Source: Orrella dioscoreae (GTDB lineage Bacteria > Pseudomonadota > Gammaproteobacteria > Burkholderiales > Burkholderiaceae_B). From it: a DNA stretch of 64,000 nt. Of the stretch, positions 7,471 to 16,600 are shown in pieces. Made by a program: the position numbers and the translations under genes. How positions within the stretch are numbered: the stretch's first letter is position 1; each line of letters opens with the position of its first letter. The stretch spans positions 4,340,001 through 4,404,000 of the forward strand of contig NZ_LT907988.1 in NCBI RefSeq assembly GCF_900089455.2. The letters run 5' to 3'. The notes below the pieces were generated by a model. It was not told the origin of the DNA. It saw nothing but the letters and a program-made list of their open reading frames with translations, and searched no databases.

Positions 7471-8624
7471 CGCGCACGCTGGCTGCCTGCCTGTCGCTGG
7501 ACGACTTCGAGGCCGCGGCCAGACGGCACCTGCCCGCGCCGCTGTTCGGTTTCGTGGCGGGGGCGGCGGAAACCGGCACCTCCGCCGACGCCAACCGCCG
7601 CGCCTTCGCGCGGCACGCGCTGGTGCCGCGCGTCCTGCGGGACGTGTCGTCGCGGCGCACGGGCGTCACGCTCTTCGGCCACTCGCACGCCCTGCCCTTC
7701 GGCATCGCGCCGATGGGGATCAGCGCGCTGACGGCCTATCTGGGCGACGTGGTCCAGGCGCGCGCCGCGGCGGCGCTGGGCATGCCGATGATCCTCAGCG
7801 GCTCATCGCTCATCCGCATGGAAACGGTCATCGCCCATCATCCGCAAGCCTGGTTCCAGGCCTATGTGCCCGGCGACGCGGTCCGCATCGAGGCCTTGCT
7901 CGACCGGGTCGGGCAGGCAGGCTTCGGCACGCTGGTCGTGACCGCGGACGTGCCCATCAGCGGCAATCGCGAGAACAACGTGCGCTGCGGCTTCTCGACG
8001 CCTTTGCGCCCCTCCTGGCAACTGGCGTGGCAGGGCGCGATGCATCCGCACTGGCTGTGCGGCACCGCGTTGCGCACCCTGGCTCGGCATGGCATGCCGC
8101 ATTTTGAGAACGCCTTGGCGACGCGTGGCGCACCTATCCTGTCGCGCCGCGCCGTGCGCGAGTTCGATGGCCGCGACAACCTGGGCTGGACGCATCTGGC
8201 GCTGATCCGCCGGCGGTGGCCGGGCAAGCTCGTGGTGAAAGGCATCCTGCATGCCGACGATGCGCGCCTGGCGCGCGAGGCCGGCGCGGACGGCGTCATC
8301 GTGTCGAACCACGGCGGCCGGCAGCTGGACCACGCGCCCGCCGCGCTGGACCGCCTGCCCGGCATCGTCCAGGCGGTGGGGGCTGACCTGGCCGTCATGG
8401 TCGATGGCGGATTCCGGCGCGGCACGGACGTGCTCAAGGCCTACGCCCTGGGCGCGCGCATGGTGTTCCTGGGACGGCCTTTCAACTATGCCGCATCCGT
8501 CGCGGGCGAAGCCGGCGTCCGGCACGCGGCCACCCTGCTGGCGCAGGAGGTGGCCCGCGACATGGCCCTGTTGGGTATCGCGCAACTGGACGAGCTGGAC
8601 CCGAGCTGGCTGGCCCCTGCCTGA
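7467..8624 (+). CDS. FMN-dependent alpha-hydroxyacid oxidase/dehydrogenase (lactate/glycolate/mandelate type)
   Basis: Oxidises L-2-hydroxy acids to 2-oxo acids, 385 residues. FMN TIM-barrel signatures are clear: FGFVAGAAETGTS near the start, PFGIAPMGIS, and the active site SNHGGRQLDHAPAALDRLP with the catalytic His and Arg, then VMVDGGFRRGTDVLKA. It could supply glyoxylate from glycolate to the aminotransferase, or oxidise a product of the dehydrogenase. It overlaps the preceding gene through ATGA, so translation is coupled. It is the last gene of the operon and ends 20 bases from the convergent FHA gene, with no terminator visible between them. Confidence 0.9.
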   Translation: MTRTLAACLSLDDFEAAARRHLPAPLFGFVAGAAETGTSADANRRAFARHALVPRVLRDVSSRRTGVTLFGHSHALPFGIAPMGISALTAYLGDVVQARAAAALGMPMILSGSSLIRMETVIAHHPQAWFQAYVPGDAVRIEALLDRVGQAGFGTLVVTADVPISGNRENNVRCGFSTPLRPSWQLAWQGAMHPHWLCGTALRTLARHGMPHFENALATRGAPILSRRAVREFDGRDNLGWTHLALIRRRWPGKLVVKGILHADDARLAREAGADGVIVSNHGGRQLDHAPAALDRLPGIVQAVGADLAVMVDGGFRRGTDVLKAYALGARMVFLGRPFNYAASVAGEAGVRHAATLLAQEVARDMALLGIAQLDELDPSWLAPA

Positions 8625-8644
8625 GCGGCGGGGCCGTCGTACCC

Positions 8645-9556
8645 CTATCCGCCCGACTCGTCGCGGCGCACGTTGGTCGGCCGCATGTAGCCGCTCATCT
8701 GCGTGACGTGATCAGCCGTGCTGCGCGCGTTGCGCTCACGGTCGCCGGACAGCATGTCGGCGATGGGCTGATCGCCGCGCACCGTGGCCGGTACGCCCGA
8801 GGTCATGGAGGTGGGCGTACGATCGCTGAAGATGCTGGGCGCGTGGGCCGCGTCCACTTGGTCGAAGAAGGACAGGGGATCCTCGCCCGGCATGTGGCGC
8901 ACGGGCTCGCCCGGCAGCAATGACAAGGGGTCTGGCGTATTGCGCGGCGCGGCCGAGGCCATGTCGAAGGGATGGCAGGAGATGTCGGGGGCGCTGCCCA
9001 CCGGCAAGGTGCCGGGGCCCATCAGGTCGGCGAAGATATCGACCGGCCCGGGTTCGGGCTGCGCAGGCGGCAGATCCGCCACGGATGCGGCGGCCGGCAC
9101 GGGCGCGTCGGGCGGGGTTGCCACAGGCTGCTCCAACGCACCGGCGGCCGCCACGCCGCCCGTCCATGCCGCCACGGCCGGCGCTGCCGCCTGCGGCGGC
9201 ACCACGCCGCCGGCTTCCTGGGCGTGCCCCTCCGCCACGCTGCCGGCGGCCGCATCGACCGCCAGCACATAGCCGCCCACGCCCACCCGGTCGCCCGCGG
9301 CGATGGCAGCCTCTTCGCCCTGCGCCAGCGAACGGCCGTTCACCGTGACGGGCGCCGGTCCGCCCAGGTTGACCAGCCGGCACTCCGCGCCGCGCATGCG
9401 CACGACAGCCTGCAGGCGGCCGATGGCGCCGGACGGATCAGGCAGGACGAGATGGTTGCCCGCCACGCGGCCGATGGTGCCGCCAGGGGCATCGAACCGT
9501 GCCGGGATCAGCGCATGCGCGCCGCAAGCGGGAGGATGGGCGGGACCGAGATACAT
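8645..9556 (-). CDS. FHA-domain protein of the T6SS cluster
   Basis: A 303-residue protein with an N-terminal forkhead-associated domain (about residues 20-95: GGTIGRVAGNHLVLPDPSG, then VTVNGRSLAQGEE) that binds phosphothreonine peptides, followed by a long Ala/Pro-rich linker and a Pro/Asp-rich tail. It differs from classic Fha1/TagH in lacking a recognisable C-terminal domain. In threonine-phosphorylation-controlled T6SSs the FHA protein is the kinase substrate; here only a degenerate kinase (17979-19676) is encoded. Start at 9556 chosen for AAGGAG 6 bases upstream, six codons inside the longest frame. Transcribed divergently from tssJ, after the lipoprotein gene at 10036. Confidence 0.82.
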   Translation of the reverse strand: MYLGPAHPPACGAHALIPARFDAPGGTIGRVAGNHLVLPDPSGAIGRLQAVVRMRGAECRLVNLGGPAPVTVNGRSLAQGEEAAIAAGDRVGVGGYVLAVDAAAGSVAEGHAQEAGGVVPPQAAAPAVAAWTGGVAAAGALEQPVATPPDAPVPAAASVADLPPAQPEPGPVDIFADLMGPGTLPVGSAPDISCHPFDMASAAPRNTPDPLSLLPGEPVRHMPGEDPLSFFDQVDAAHAPSIFSDRTPTSMTSGVPATVRGDQPIADMLSGDRERNARSTADHVTQMSGYMRPTNVRRDESGG

Positions 9557-9610
9557 GGCGGCTCCTTGTTGCAATGGGCGGGAGCGCCTCGGCGGTCCCG
9601 CCGGGAGGGA

Positions 9611-10036
9611 TCAGCGCGTGGCTTGCGTCTGGTTCTGGTAGCGGGATTGCACCGAGGTGAAGACCGGGCCCCATTGGGGATGGCCCTTCTCGGCCGGAGA
9701 CAGGTCGTAGTCGGCCTGCAGCTGCAGGATGCGCGTGAAGCTTTCCTCGCACAGCTGCTTGTAGTCCTGCACGCAGTAGCTGAAGGCCTGGAGCTTGTAG
9801 GCTTCGGTGCGCGTGGCCAGCGAGGCCTCGTCGTGCAGGCGGCCATCCAGCGCCACGCTGCGGATCACGGCGCCATAACGCCCCTGGTTGTAGTCGTCGC
9901 GCAGTTGCTGCAAGGCCTGTTGGGCTTGCGGGCTGTCTTGCGCGGGCAGGGAGGCGCCAGGGCTGTTCGCGTTCGTTGCGCAACCAGCCAGCACCATAAG
10001 GCTCAGAAGCAATGCGGCGTGATGTCTCATGCTCAT
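9611..10036 (-). CDS. T6SS-associated lipoprotein, TssQ-like
   Basis: Small outer-membrane or periplasmic lipoprotein (141 residues) with a signal peptide MSMRHHAALLLSLMVLAGC; the lipobox LAGC gives a mature N-terminus at Cys19. The rest is helical, with QQALQQLRDDYNQGRYGAVI and CVQDYKQLCEESFTRILQLQ, resembling a single TPR-like helical repeat. Its position beside the FHA gene and divergent from tssJ matches the TssQ-type lipoprotein found in Bordetella/Burkholderia clusters; I assign it by size, lipobox and place. Alternative starts are at 10030 and 10051. Its exact function is unknown. Confidence 0.65.
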   Translation of the reverse strand: MSMRHHAALLLSLMVLAGCATNANSPGASLPAQDSPQAQQALQQLRDDYNQGRYGAVIRSVALDGRLHDEASLATRTEAYKLQAFSYCVQDYKQLCEESFTRILQLQADYDLSPAEKGHPQWGPVFTSVQSRYQNQTQATR

Positions 10037-10228
10037 GGCGAGGTGATCCAAAAGGGGTGGGTTGTGGGGATGCCTGCGGGGCGCCAGGACGCATGCCTGC
10101 CTTGCCCGTCGGCTTGCTACGAGAGTAGGGGGCGATTATGACACTTCGGTAGCAAACCGCCACGGTAAAGACTCTCCGACTGTTTCGGATGTATCGACAC
10201 CGTAAAAAAAGTAACGTCACACGGGTTT

Positions 10229-10245
10229 AACAAGACTGTCTTGTT
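10229..10245. promoter_or_regulatory. perfect 17-bp palindrome upstream of tssJ, candidate operator
   Basis: Arms AACAAGAC and GTCTTGTT around a single T, in the AT-rich part of the divergent tssQ/tssJ intergenic region (10037-10301), 57 bases before the tssJ start. Perfect symmetry of this length in such a place suggests a dimeric regulator. No cognate regulator is encoded next to it. Confidence 0.5.
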
Positions 10246-10301
10246 TCTATTTTGTGATACGGCCTTCATGAGGAGAACATCCCAAGGGAGGCCCGGTCGG
10301 C

Positions 10302-10874
10302 ATGAGGTCGAAGACAGAGAGGATCACGCAGGGCGCCACGTGGCGCACGTTTGCCCTGGCACGCGCGGGCCTGGCCCTGCTTGCGGGCGTATTGCTGGCA
10401 TCGGGCTGTGCCTCGACGGCCGGCAAGATGGCCTCACCCTATGAAATCGCACTCACCGCCGACAAGGATGTGAACCCCGACGTCCACGGCCGGCCCTCGC
10501 CCGTGCAGATCACCGTCTATGAAATGAAGACCTCGCGCACCTTCGAGGAAAGCGACTTCTTCACGCTGCACGGCGACGCGCGCCAGGCCCTGGGCGAGGA
10601 ACTGATCCAGGCCGAGCAGGTGATCCTGCGGCCCGGCGAATCCCACACCATCCGCCGCCAAGGCGACGTCAACGCCCGCGTCGTCGGCATCGTCGCGGCC
10701 TTCCGCGACCTCGAGCGCAGCCAATGGCGCCTCGTCGCGCCGCTGCCCGTGCCCCAGAACACGAACATCTACAAGATCTGGCAGTTCTCTCCCAACCCCG
10801 AAACGATCCACATCGGCGTGGGAAAGCAGGATATCCGGGTGACGGACCGCGAGCGGTCCTGGTGGCCTTTTTAA
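10302..10874 (+). CDS. tssJ: type VI secretion lipoprotein TssJ
   Basis: Outer-membrane lipoprotein anchoring the TssLM inner-membrane complex; 190 residues. A signal peptide ends in LLASGC (lipobox, Cys about 36), and the mature part has the transthyretin-like beta-sandwich pattern of TssJ: PVQITVYEMKTSRTFEESDFFTL followed by IRPGES-like HTIRRQGDVNARVVGIVAAF (read here in two blocks) and WRLVAPLP. The N-terminal 20 residues before the hydrophobic core are longer than usual. The ATG lies downstream of GGGAGG. First gene of the plus-strand arm tssJ-K-L-M-tagF-pseudokinase, with a strong hairpin separating it from tssK. Confidence 0.92.
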   Translation: MRSKTERITQGATWRTFALARAGLALLAGVLLASGCASTAGKMASPYEIALTADKDVNPDVHGRPSPVQITVYEMKTSRTFEESDFFTLHGDARQALGEELIQAEQVILRPGESHTIRRQGDVNARVVGIVAAFRDLERSQWRLVAPLPVPQNTNIYKIWQFSPNPETIHIGVGKQDIRVTDRERSWWPF

Positions 10875-10889
10875 GTTCCCTCTGACTGC

Positions 10890-10918
10890 CGGCAGGACCC
10901 GCCTCGCGGGCCCTGCCG
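10890..10918 (+). other. intercistronic stem-loop between tssJ and tssK
   Basis: Stem CGGCAGG/CCTGCCG plus CCCGC/GCGGG with a CTC loop and one mismatch. There is no U-tract, so it is probably an mRNA-stabilising or processing hairpin rather than a terminator. Confidence 0.45.
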
Positions 10919-10943
10919 TCGTCATTAATCGAGCAGGATCGGC

Positions 10944-12278
10944 ATGGCATCGAACCTCAAGGTGATCTGGTCGGAGGGCATGTTCCTCCGGCCCCAGCAT
11001 TTTCAGCAGCAGGAGCGCTACCTGGACCGCAACCTGCAATTGCGCACCCTGCCCCTGCAGGCCTTTTTCTGGGGCTGCACGGAACTGGCGATCGACCGCG
11101 ACGCGCTGGCGCTGGGCAAGCTGGCACTGACGGGCGGGCAGGGGCTCTTCCCCGACGGCACGCCGTTTGAAATCGGCCACGCGGATCTCGCGCCCCTGGC
11201 GCTGGAGGTCCCGGACGACGCGCGCGACGAGCTGGTCGTGCTGGCCACGCCACGCCGCCGCAACGGCGTGGAGGAAGCCGTCTTCGAGAACGTCGAGGAA
11301 ACGCTGGCGCGCCACGCCGTCACCGAAACCGAGGTGGACGACAGCACCGAAGGCGGCCTGGAACCCGCATTGCTGCAGGTGGGCCGCCCTCATCTGCGCC
11401 TGATGCTCGCGCGCGACGCCGGCGACGAATGGCTGACGCTGGGCGTGGCGCACGTGCTGGAGCGCCGCAACGACAAGCGCGTGATGCTGGACGAGTCCTA
11501 CATTCCGCCCTGGCTCAGCAGCGGCCATCACCCGGTATTGGCCGGCTACGCCAACGAACTGGCGGGGCTGCTGGAAGCGCGCGGCCAGACGCTGGCGGCC
11601 CGCCTGGCCCAGCCCGGGCGCGGCGGCGTCGCCGAGGTGGCCGACTTCATGCTGCTGACGCTGGTGAACCGCTACGCCGGCGCGCTGTGGCACACGGGCC
11701 AGATCCAGGGTCTGCATCCGGAACGGCTGTTCCACGACTGGCTCATGCTGGCCTGCGACCTGGCCACCTATACCGAAACCGCAAGGCGCCCCGAGGGCCT
11801 GCCGCGCTATCAGCACGACGACCTGCGCGCCACCTTCCAGCCGCTGATGCAGATGCTGCGCCGCTCGCTGTCGGCGGTGCTGGAACAGAACGCCTTCCAG
11901 ATCCCGCTGCAAGACCGCGGCCGCGGCGTCAGCGTGGCCCAGATCAACGACCGCGAACTGCTGCGCCAGGCCGGCTTCGTGCTGGCGGTGCACGCCGAGA
12001 TGGCCAGCGAGGCGCTGCGCGCGCACTTCCCCGCGCAGGTCAAGATCGGCCCCGTCGAACGCATCCGCGACCTCGTGCACCTGCAACTGCCCGGCATTCC
12101 GGTGCGCGCCCTGCCCGTGGTGCCGCGCCAGATCCCCTACAGCGCCGGCCACGTGTACTTCGAGCTGGACAAGGGCAGCGAATTCTGGCGCCAGTTGGAG
12201 CAGAGCGGCGCGCTGGCGCTGCACATCGCGGGCGAATTCCCCGGCCTGGACATGGCCTTCTGGGCGATCCGCGACTGA
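10944..12278 (+). CDS. tssK: type VI secretion baseplate protein TssK
   Basis: Cytoplasmic trimeric baseplate component (444 residues) that links the baseplate to the membrane complex. The family N-terminus is unmistakable: VIWSEGMFLRPQHFQQQERY. Later landmarks are LASYR-like FMLLTLVNRYAGALWH, HPERLFHDWLMLACDLATYT, and the C-terminal receptor-binding part LPGIPVRALPVVPRQIPY with VYFELDKGSEFW. Length and layout are normal. It starts 69 bases after tssJ with AGGA upstream and is followed by tssL after 33 bases. No unusual features. Confidence 0.96.
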   Translation: MASNLKVIWSEGMFLRPQHFQQQERYLDRNLQLRTLPLQAFFWGCTELAIDRDALALGKLALTGGQGLFPDGTPFEIGHADLAPLALEVPDDARDELVVLATPRRRNGVEEAVFENVEETLARHAVTETEVDDSTEGGLEPALLQVGRPHLRLMLARDAGDEWLTLGVAHVLERRNDKRVMLDESYIPPWLSSGHHPVLAGYANELAGLLEARGQTLAARLAQPGRGGVAEVADFMLLTLVNRYAGALWHTGQIQGLHPERLFHDWLMLACDLATYTETARRPEGLPRYQHDDLRATFQPLMQMLRRSLSAVLEQNAFQIPLQDRGRGVSVAQINDRELLRQAGFVLAVHAEMASEALRAHFPAQVKIGPVERIRDLVHLQLPGIPVRALPVVPRQIPYSAGHVYFELDKGSEFWRQLEQSGALALHIAGEFPGLDMAFWAIRD

Positions 12279-12311
12279 CGCGCGGCCCAAGGCAGATTCC
12301 GAGGAGTAGGC

Positions 12312-13622
12312 ATGTACGGTTCAGACCCTTCCGCGACCGGCCCCGCCGGCCTGTATCCGGCCCAGTTCCCCGGGGCGGGCGCCGACACGGCGCGCCCCCG
12401 TCCCGATGAGTACGTCATCAGCGGCAGCAATCCGCTGGTGGCGGCCGCCAACCCGGTGCTGGACCTGATTCCCCAGATCCGCGCCACGCAAAGCCATCCC
12501 TCGCCGGCCATGCTGCGCGAGCATCTGGTCGACGAGATCCGCCAGTTCGAGCTGCGCGCGCAGCAGGCAGGCCTGCCCAACGAGACCATCCTGGGCGCGC
12601 GCTACTGCCTGTGCACGGCGCTGGACGAGGCTGCCGCGCTGACGCCCTGGGGCGCGGGCGTGTGGTCCAGCCACAGCCTGCTGGTGACCTTCCACAACGA
12701 GACCTGGGGCGGCGAGAAGTTCTTCCAGCTGCTGGCCCGCCTATCGCAGAATCCCTCGCAACACCTGGACCTGCTGGAGCTGCTGTACTTCTGCCTGGTG
12801 CTGGGCTTCGAAGGCCGCTACCGCGTCGTGGACAACGGCCGCACGCAGCTGGAGACGCTGCGCCAGCGCCTGCTGCACATCCTGCGCAGCGCGCGCGGCG
12901 AATATCCGCGCGACCTGTCGCCCCATTGGCAGGACGCGCCCACGCTGGCGGAAGTGCGCCGCCCGCCCGTGCCCCTGTGGGCCTTCGCGGCCATCGGCGT
13001 GCTGCTGGCGCTCATCGCCTACTCCTTCCTGAACTGGCGCCTGGGCGGCGATTCCGATGCGGCCTTTGCCGCGGTCAATGGACTGGAACCGCCCGTGCTG
13101 CGCGCGGCGCCCCCGCCGCCGCCCAAGCCCGCGCCCATGCCGCGACTGGCAGGCTTCCTGGCCCCCGAGATCCGCGAAGACCTGGTGACCGTGCGCGACG
13201 AAGCCGACCGCAGCGTCGTCGTGCTGCGCGGCGATGGCCTCTTCGACTCGGGTTCGTCCACGGTGAAGGAACGCTACTACCCGGTGCTGGCGCGCATCGC
13301 CGACGCCCTGAACGGCACCGAGGGCAACATCCTGGTCAGCGGCTATTCCGACAACGTGCCCATCCGCACGCCGCGCTTCCCCTCCAACTGGCACCTGTCG
13401 CAGGAACGCGCCGACGCGGTCAAGACGATGCTGGAGCAGCGCCTGAAGGTGCCCAACCGGGTGCGCGCCGAAGGCCGCGGCGACGCCGACCCCGTCGCGC
13501 CCAATGACAGTCCCGCCAATCGAGCGCGCAATCGCCGCGTCGAGATCACGTTGCTCATCACCGCGCAGGACGCCGCGACCACGCGTCGCAATCCCGCCCA
13601 ACAAGGGGTTCGCCAACCATGA
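12312..13622 (+). CDS. tssL: type VI secretion inner-membrane protein TssL with OmpA-like domain
   Basis: Component of the TssJLM membrane complex, 436 residues. After a 45-residue variable N-terminus comes the DotU/IcmH-like cytoplasmic domain (about 45-215; SNPLVAAANPVLDLIPQIRA, YCLCTALDEAA, WGGEKFFQLL), a single transmembrane helix (VPLWAFAAIGVLLALIAYSF), and a C-terminal OmpA/MotB peptidoglycan-binding domain (about 300-425; GYSDNVPI, SNWHLSQERADAV, NRARNRRVEI). It is therefore an extended TssL that anchors itself in the cell wall. GAGGAG precedes the ATG, and the stop overlaps tssM by ATGA, so the two are translationally coupled. Confidence 0.96.
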   Translation: MYGSDPSATGPAGLYPAQFPGAGADTARPRPDEYVISGSNPLVAAANPVLDLIPQIRATQSHPSPAMLREHLVDEIRQFELRAQQAGLPNETILGARYCLCTALDEAAALTPWGAGVWSSHSLLVTFHNETWGGEKFFQLLARLSQNPSQHLDLLELLYFCLVLGFEGRYRVVDNGRTQLETLRQRLLHILRSARGEYPRDLSPHWQDAPTLAEVRRPPVPLWAFAAIGVLLALIAYSFLNWRLGGDSDAAFAAVNGLEPPVLRAAPPPPPKPAPMPRLAGFLAPEIREDLVTVRDEADRSVVVLRGDGLFDSGSSTVKERYYPVLARIADALNGTEGNILVSGYSDNVPIRTPRFPSNWHLSQERADAVKTMLEQRLKVPNRVRAEGRGDADPVAPNDSPANRARNRRVEITLLITAQDAATTRRNPAQQGVRQP

Positions 13623-16600
13623 TTCACGACCTGTTCCGGCTGCTGCTGAGCCGTGGCCTGTGGAATTTCCTGGGCCTGGTCGCGCTGGCGCTGCTCATCT
13701 GGATCGCCGGGCCGCTGATGGCCTTCGGCGCCTACCGTCCGCTGGAAAGCGAACTGTCGCGCATCGCGCTCATCGGCCTCATCTTCGGCATCTGGCTGCT
13801 GCGCCTCATCTGGCGCAAGTGGCGCGAAGGCCGCCTGAATGCCCAGTTGCTGGGGCAGCTGCGGCGCTCCACCGAGAAGAAGAAAACCGAAGCCGAGCCG
13901 CAGAGCGACGAGGTGCGCGAACTGACCGAGCGCTTCGACGAGGCCATCGGCCGCCTGCGCGAGATGCGCTTTGGCGGCGGCCAGCAAGGCCGCTGGCCCT
14001 GGTCGCGTTTCTCCCGCCAGCACCTGTACCAGTTGCCCTGGTACGTCTTCATCGGCGCGCCGGGCTCGGGCAAGACCACGGCCCTGGTGAACTCGGGCCT
14101 GAACTTCCCGCTGGCCGACCGCTACGGCAAGACCGCGCTGCGCGGCGTGGGCGGCACGCGCAACTGCGACTGGTGGTTCACCGACGAAGCCGTGCTGCTG
14201 GACACCGCGGGCCGCTACACCACCCATGAAAGCGACCCCACCGGCGACGAAAAGGAATGGCAGGGCTTCCTGGGATTGTTGAGCCGTTTCCGCGGCCGCC
14301 AGCCCATCAACGGCGCCATCCTCACCATCAGCCTGGCCGACCTGCTGTCGGCCTCGGACAGCGAACGCGTGCAGCACGCCGCCGTGCTGCGCCAGCGGCT
14401 GCAGGAACTGCGCACCCAGCTGGGCATCCAGTTCCCCATCTATGTGCTGGTCACCAAGATCGACCTGCTTTCCGGCTTCGAGGAATACTTCGCCTCGTTC
14501 AGCCGCGAAGACCTGTCCCAGGTCTGGGGCTTCACGCTGCCCTACGCGCGCTCGCAGGACCCGGACTTCGACCTGTACACCGCCTTCCACGCGGAATACC
14601 GCTTGCTGCAACGCCGCCTGGACGAGGCGCTGCCCGACGTGCTGGCAGCGGAACCCGACGCCGCGCAGCGCGCGCTGGCCTACATGCTGCCGCAGCAGTT
14701 CGCCGGCCTGCAGGGCGTGCTGTCGCACTTCCTGAGCGACGTCTTCGCGGCCTCCCGCTTCGAGGCGCGCCTGCTGCCGCGCGGCGTCTACTTCACCAGC
14801 GGCACGCAGGGCGGCGAGACCTTCGACCAGGTCACGGGCCGCCTCAAGCGCTACCTGCGCCTGGACAGCGGGCCCAGCGCCTACTCGGTGCCGGGCGAGC
14901 AGCCGGGCCGCAGCTTCTTCCTGAAGAACCTGCTGCAGCAGGTCATCTTCAAGGAGGCCGCGCTGGCGGGACGCAACCTGCGCTGGGAGCGCCGCTACCG
15001 CCGCCTGCACTGGGCGGGCTACACGGTGCTGGGGCTGGCCGTGGTGGGGCTGATCGCCGCCTGGACCATCAGCTATCGCAACAACGATGCCTATGTCGCG
15101 CAAGTGCAGGAGCGCGTGCCCGCCGTGCAGGCGCTGGGCGCCGACGTGAAAATGGACGACAACGGCCAGGTGCGCGGCCTGATGCCCTACCTGGACGGCC
15201 TGCGCCAGTTGCCCCAAGGCGACGGCTTCGCGCTGGACTCGCCCCCGCTGTCGTATCGCTACGGCCTGTACCAGGGCGAGAAACTGGGCGCGGCCGCCGA
15301 CGGCGTGTACCGCCGCACGCTGGACCAGGCCCTGCTGCCGCTGGCCGCGCGCCGGGTGGAATCCGCCCTGCGCAGCGCCGACCCCAAGGACCTGGAATTC
15401 TCGTACGAGGCCTTGCGCGCCTATCTGATGCTGTACGAATCGGATCACTACGACGCCGAGTTCATGCACGCCTGGCTGCTGTCCGACATGCAGAAGACGC
15501 TGCCTGCCGACTACACCCGGGCGCAGTACGACAACATGTCCGCGCACCTGCGCGCGCTGGCGACGGGCAAGGTGCTGGTCTCGCCCTTCCCGCGCGACGA
15601 GGCGCTGATCCGCGAGGCCCGCGAGCGCCTGGCCAGCCTGCCGCTGGCGCAACGCGCCTACAGCCGGGTGCGCCGCATCCTGGCCGACAACGCAGGCCTG
15701 GACGAGATCACCGTCGCCACGCTGGGCGGCACGCAGGCCGCATCGGTCTTCACGCGCGCCAGCGGCAAGCCGCTCACGCAAGGCATCCCGGGGCTCTTCA
15801 GCTACAAGGGCTACTGGGACGTCTTCAACAAGCGCGTGGACGGCGTGGCCGACAACCTGAGCCGCGACGACGCCTGGGTGCTGGGCCTGCCCGCGCCCCA
15901 GTTGCTGGACACGCGCGCCCGCGCCCAGCTGCTGTCGGAAATCAGGCAGCTGTACCTGAACGACTACGTGACCCAGTGGGAGGGCTACCTGGACGACCTG
16001 CGCCTGGTGAAGGGGTCTTCGCTGCTGCACAGCATCCAGGTGGCGCGCACCTTGTCCGCACCGGAATCCCCGCTGGTGCGCCTGGTGCAGAACGTGGCGC
16101 GTGAAACCACGCTGCTGCGCGACGCCAACAGCGAGGCGTATTCGCTGGCCGACCAGGCGCGCGATCGCGTCAGCAACACGCGCGACACGCTGGAGCAGAT
16201 GTTCGGCTCCACCCGGCCCGGCGCGGCGATGCGCGAGGATGCCGCACGCGAGAAGCCCGAGTTGATCGTCGACCGGCACTTCGAACCCTATCGCAGGCTG
16301 GTCTCCGCCGAAGGCGGCGGCCCCGCCGCCATCACGGCCACCACGGGCCTCATCAACGAGCTCTACACCTACCTGACCGCCGCCGATGCCGCGCTGCGCA
16401 GCGCCAGCCCCCCGCCCAATCCCGAAGTCGTCACCAAGCTGCGTGCCGAAGCCGGCCGCATGCCGCGTGCGCTGGGCACCATGCTGGACACGCTGTCGGT
16501 GGATGCCACCGATGAGGTCTCGGGCGTGGTGCGCGAACGCCTGGGCGAGAATGTGTCGGCCACCATCGGCCTCTTCTGCCGGCAATCCATCGCCGGGCGC

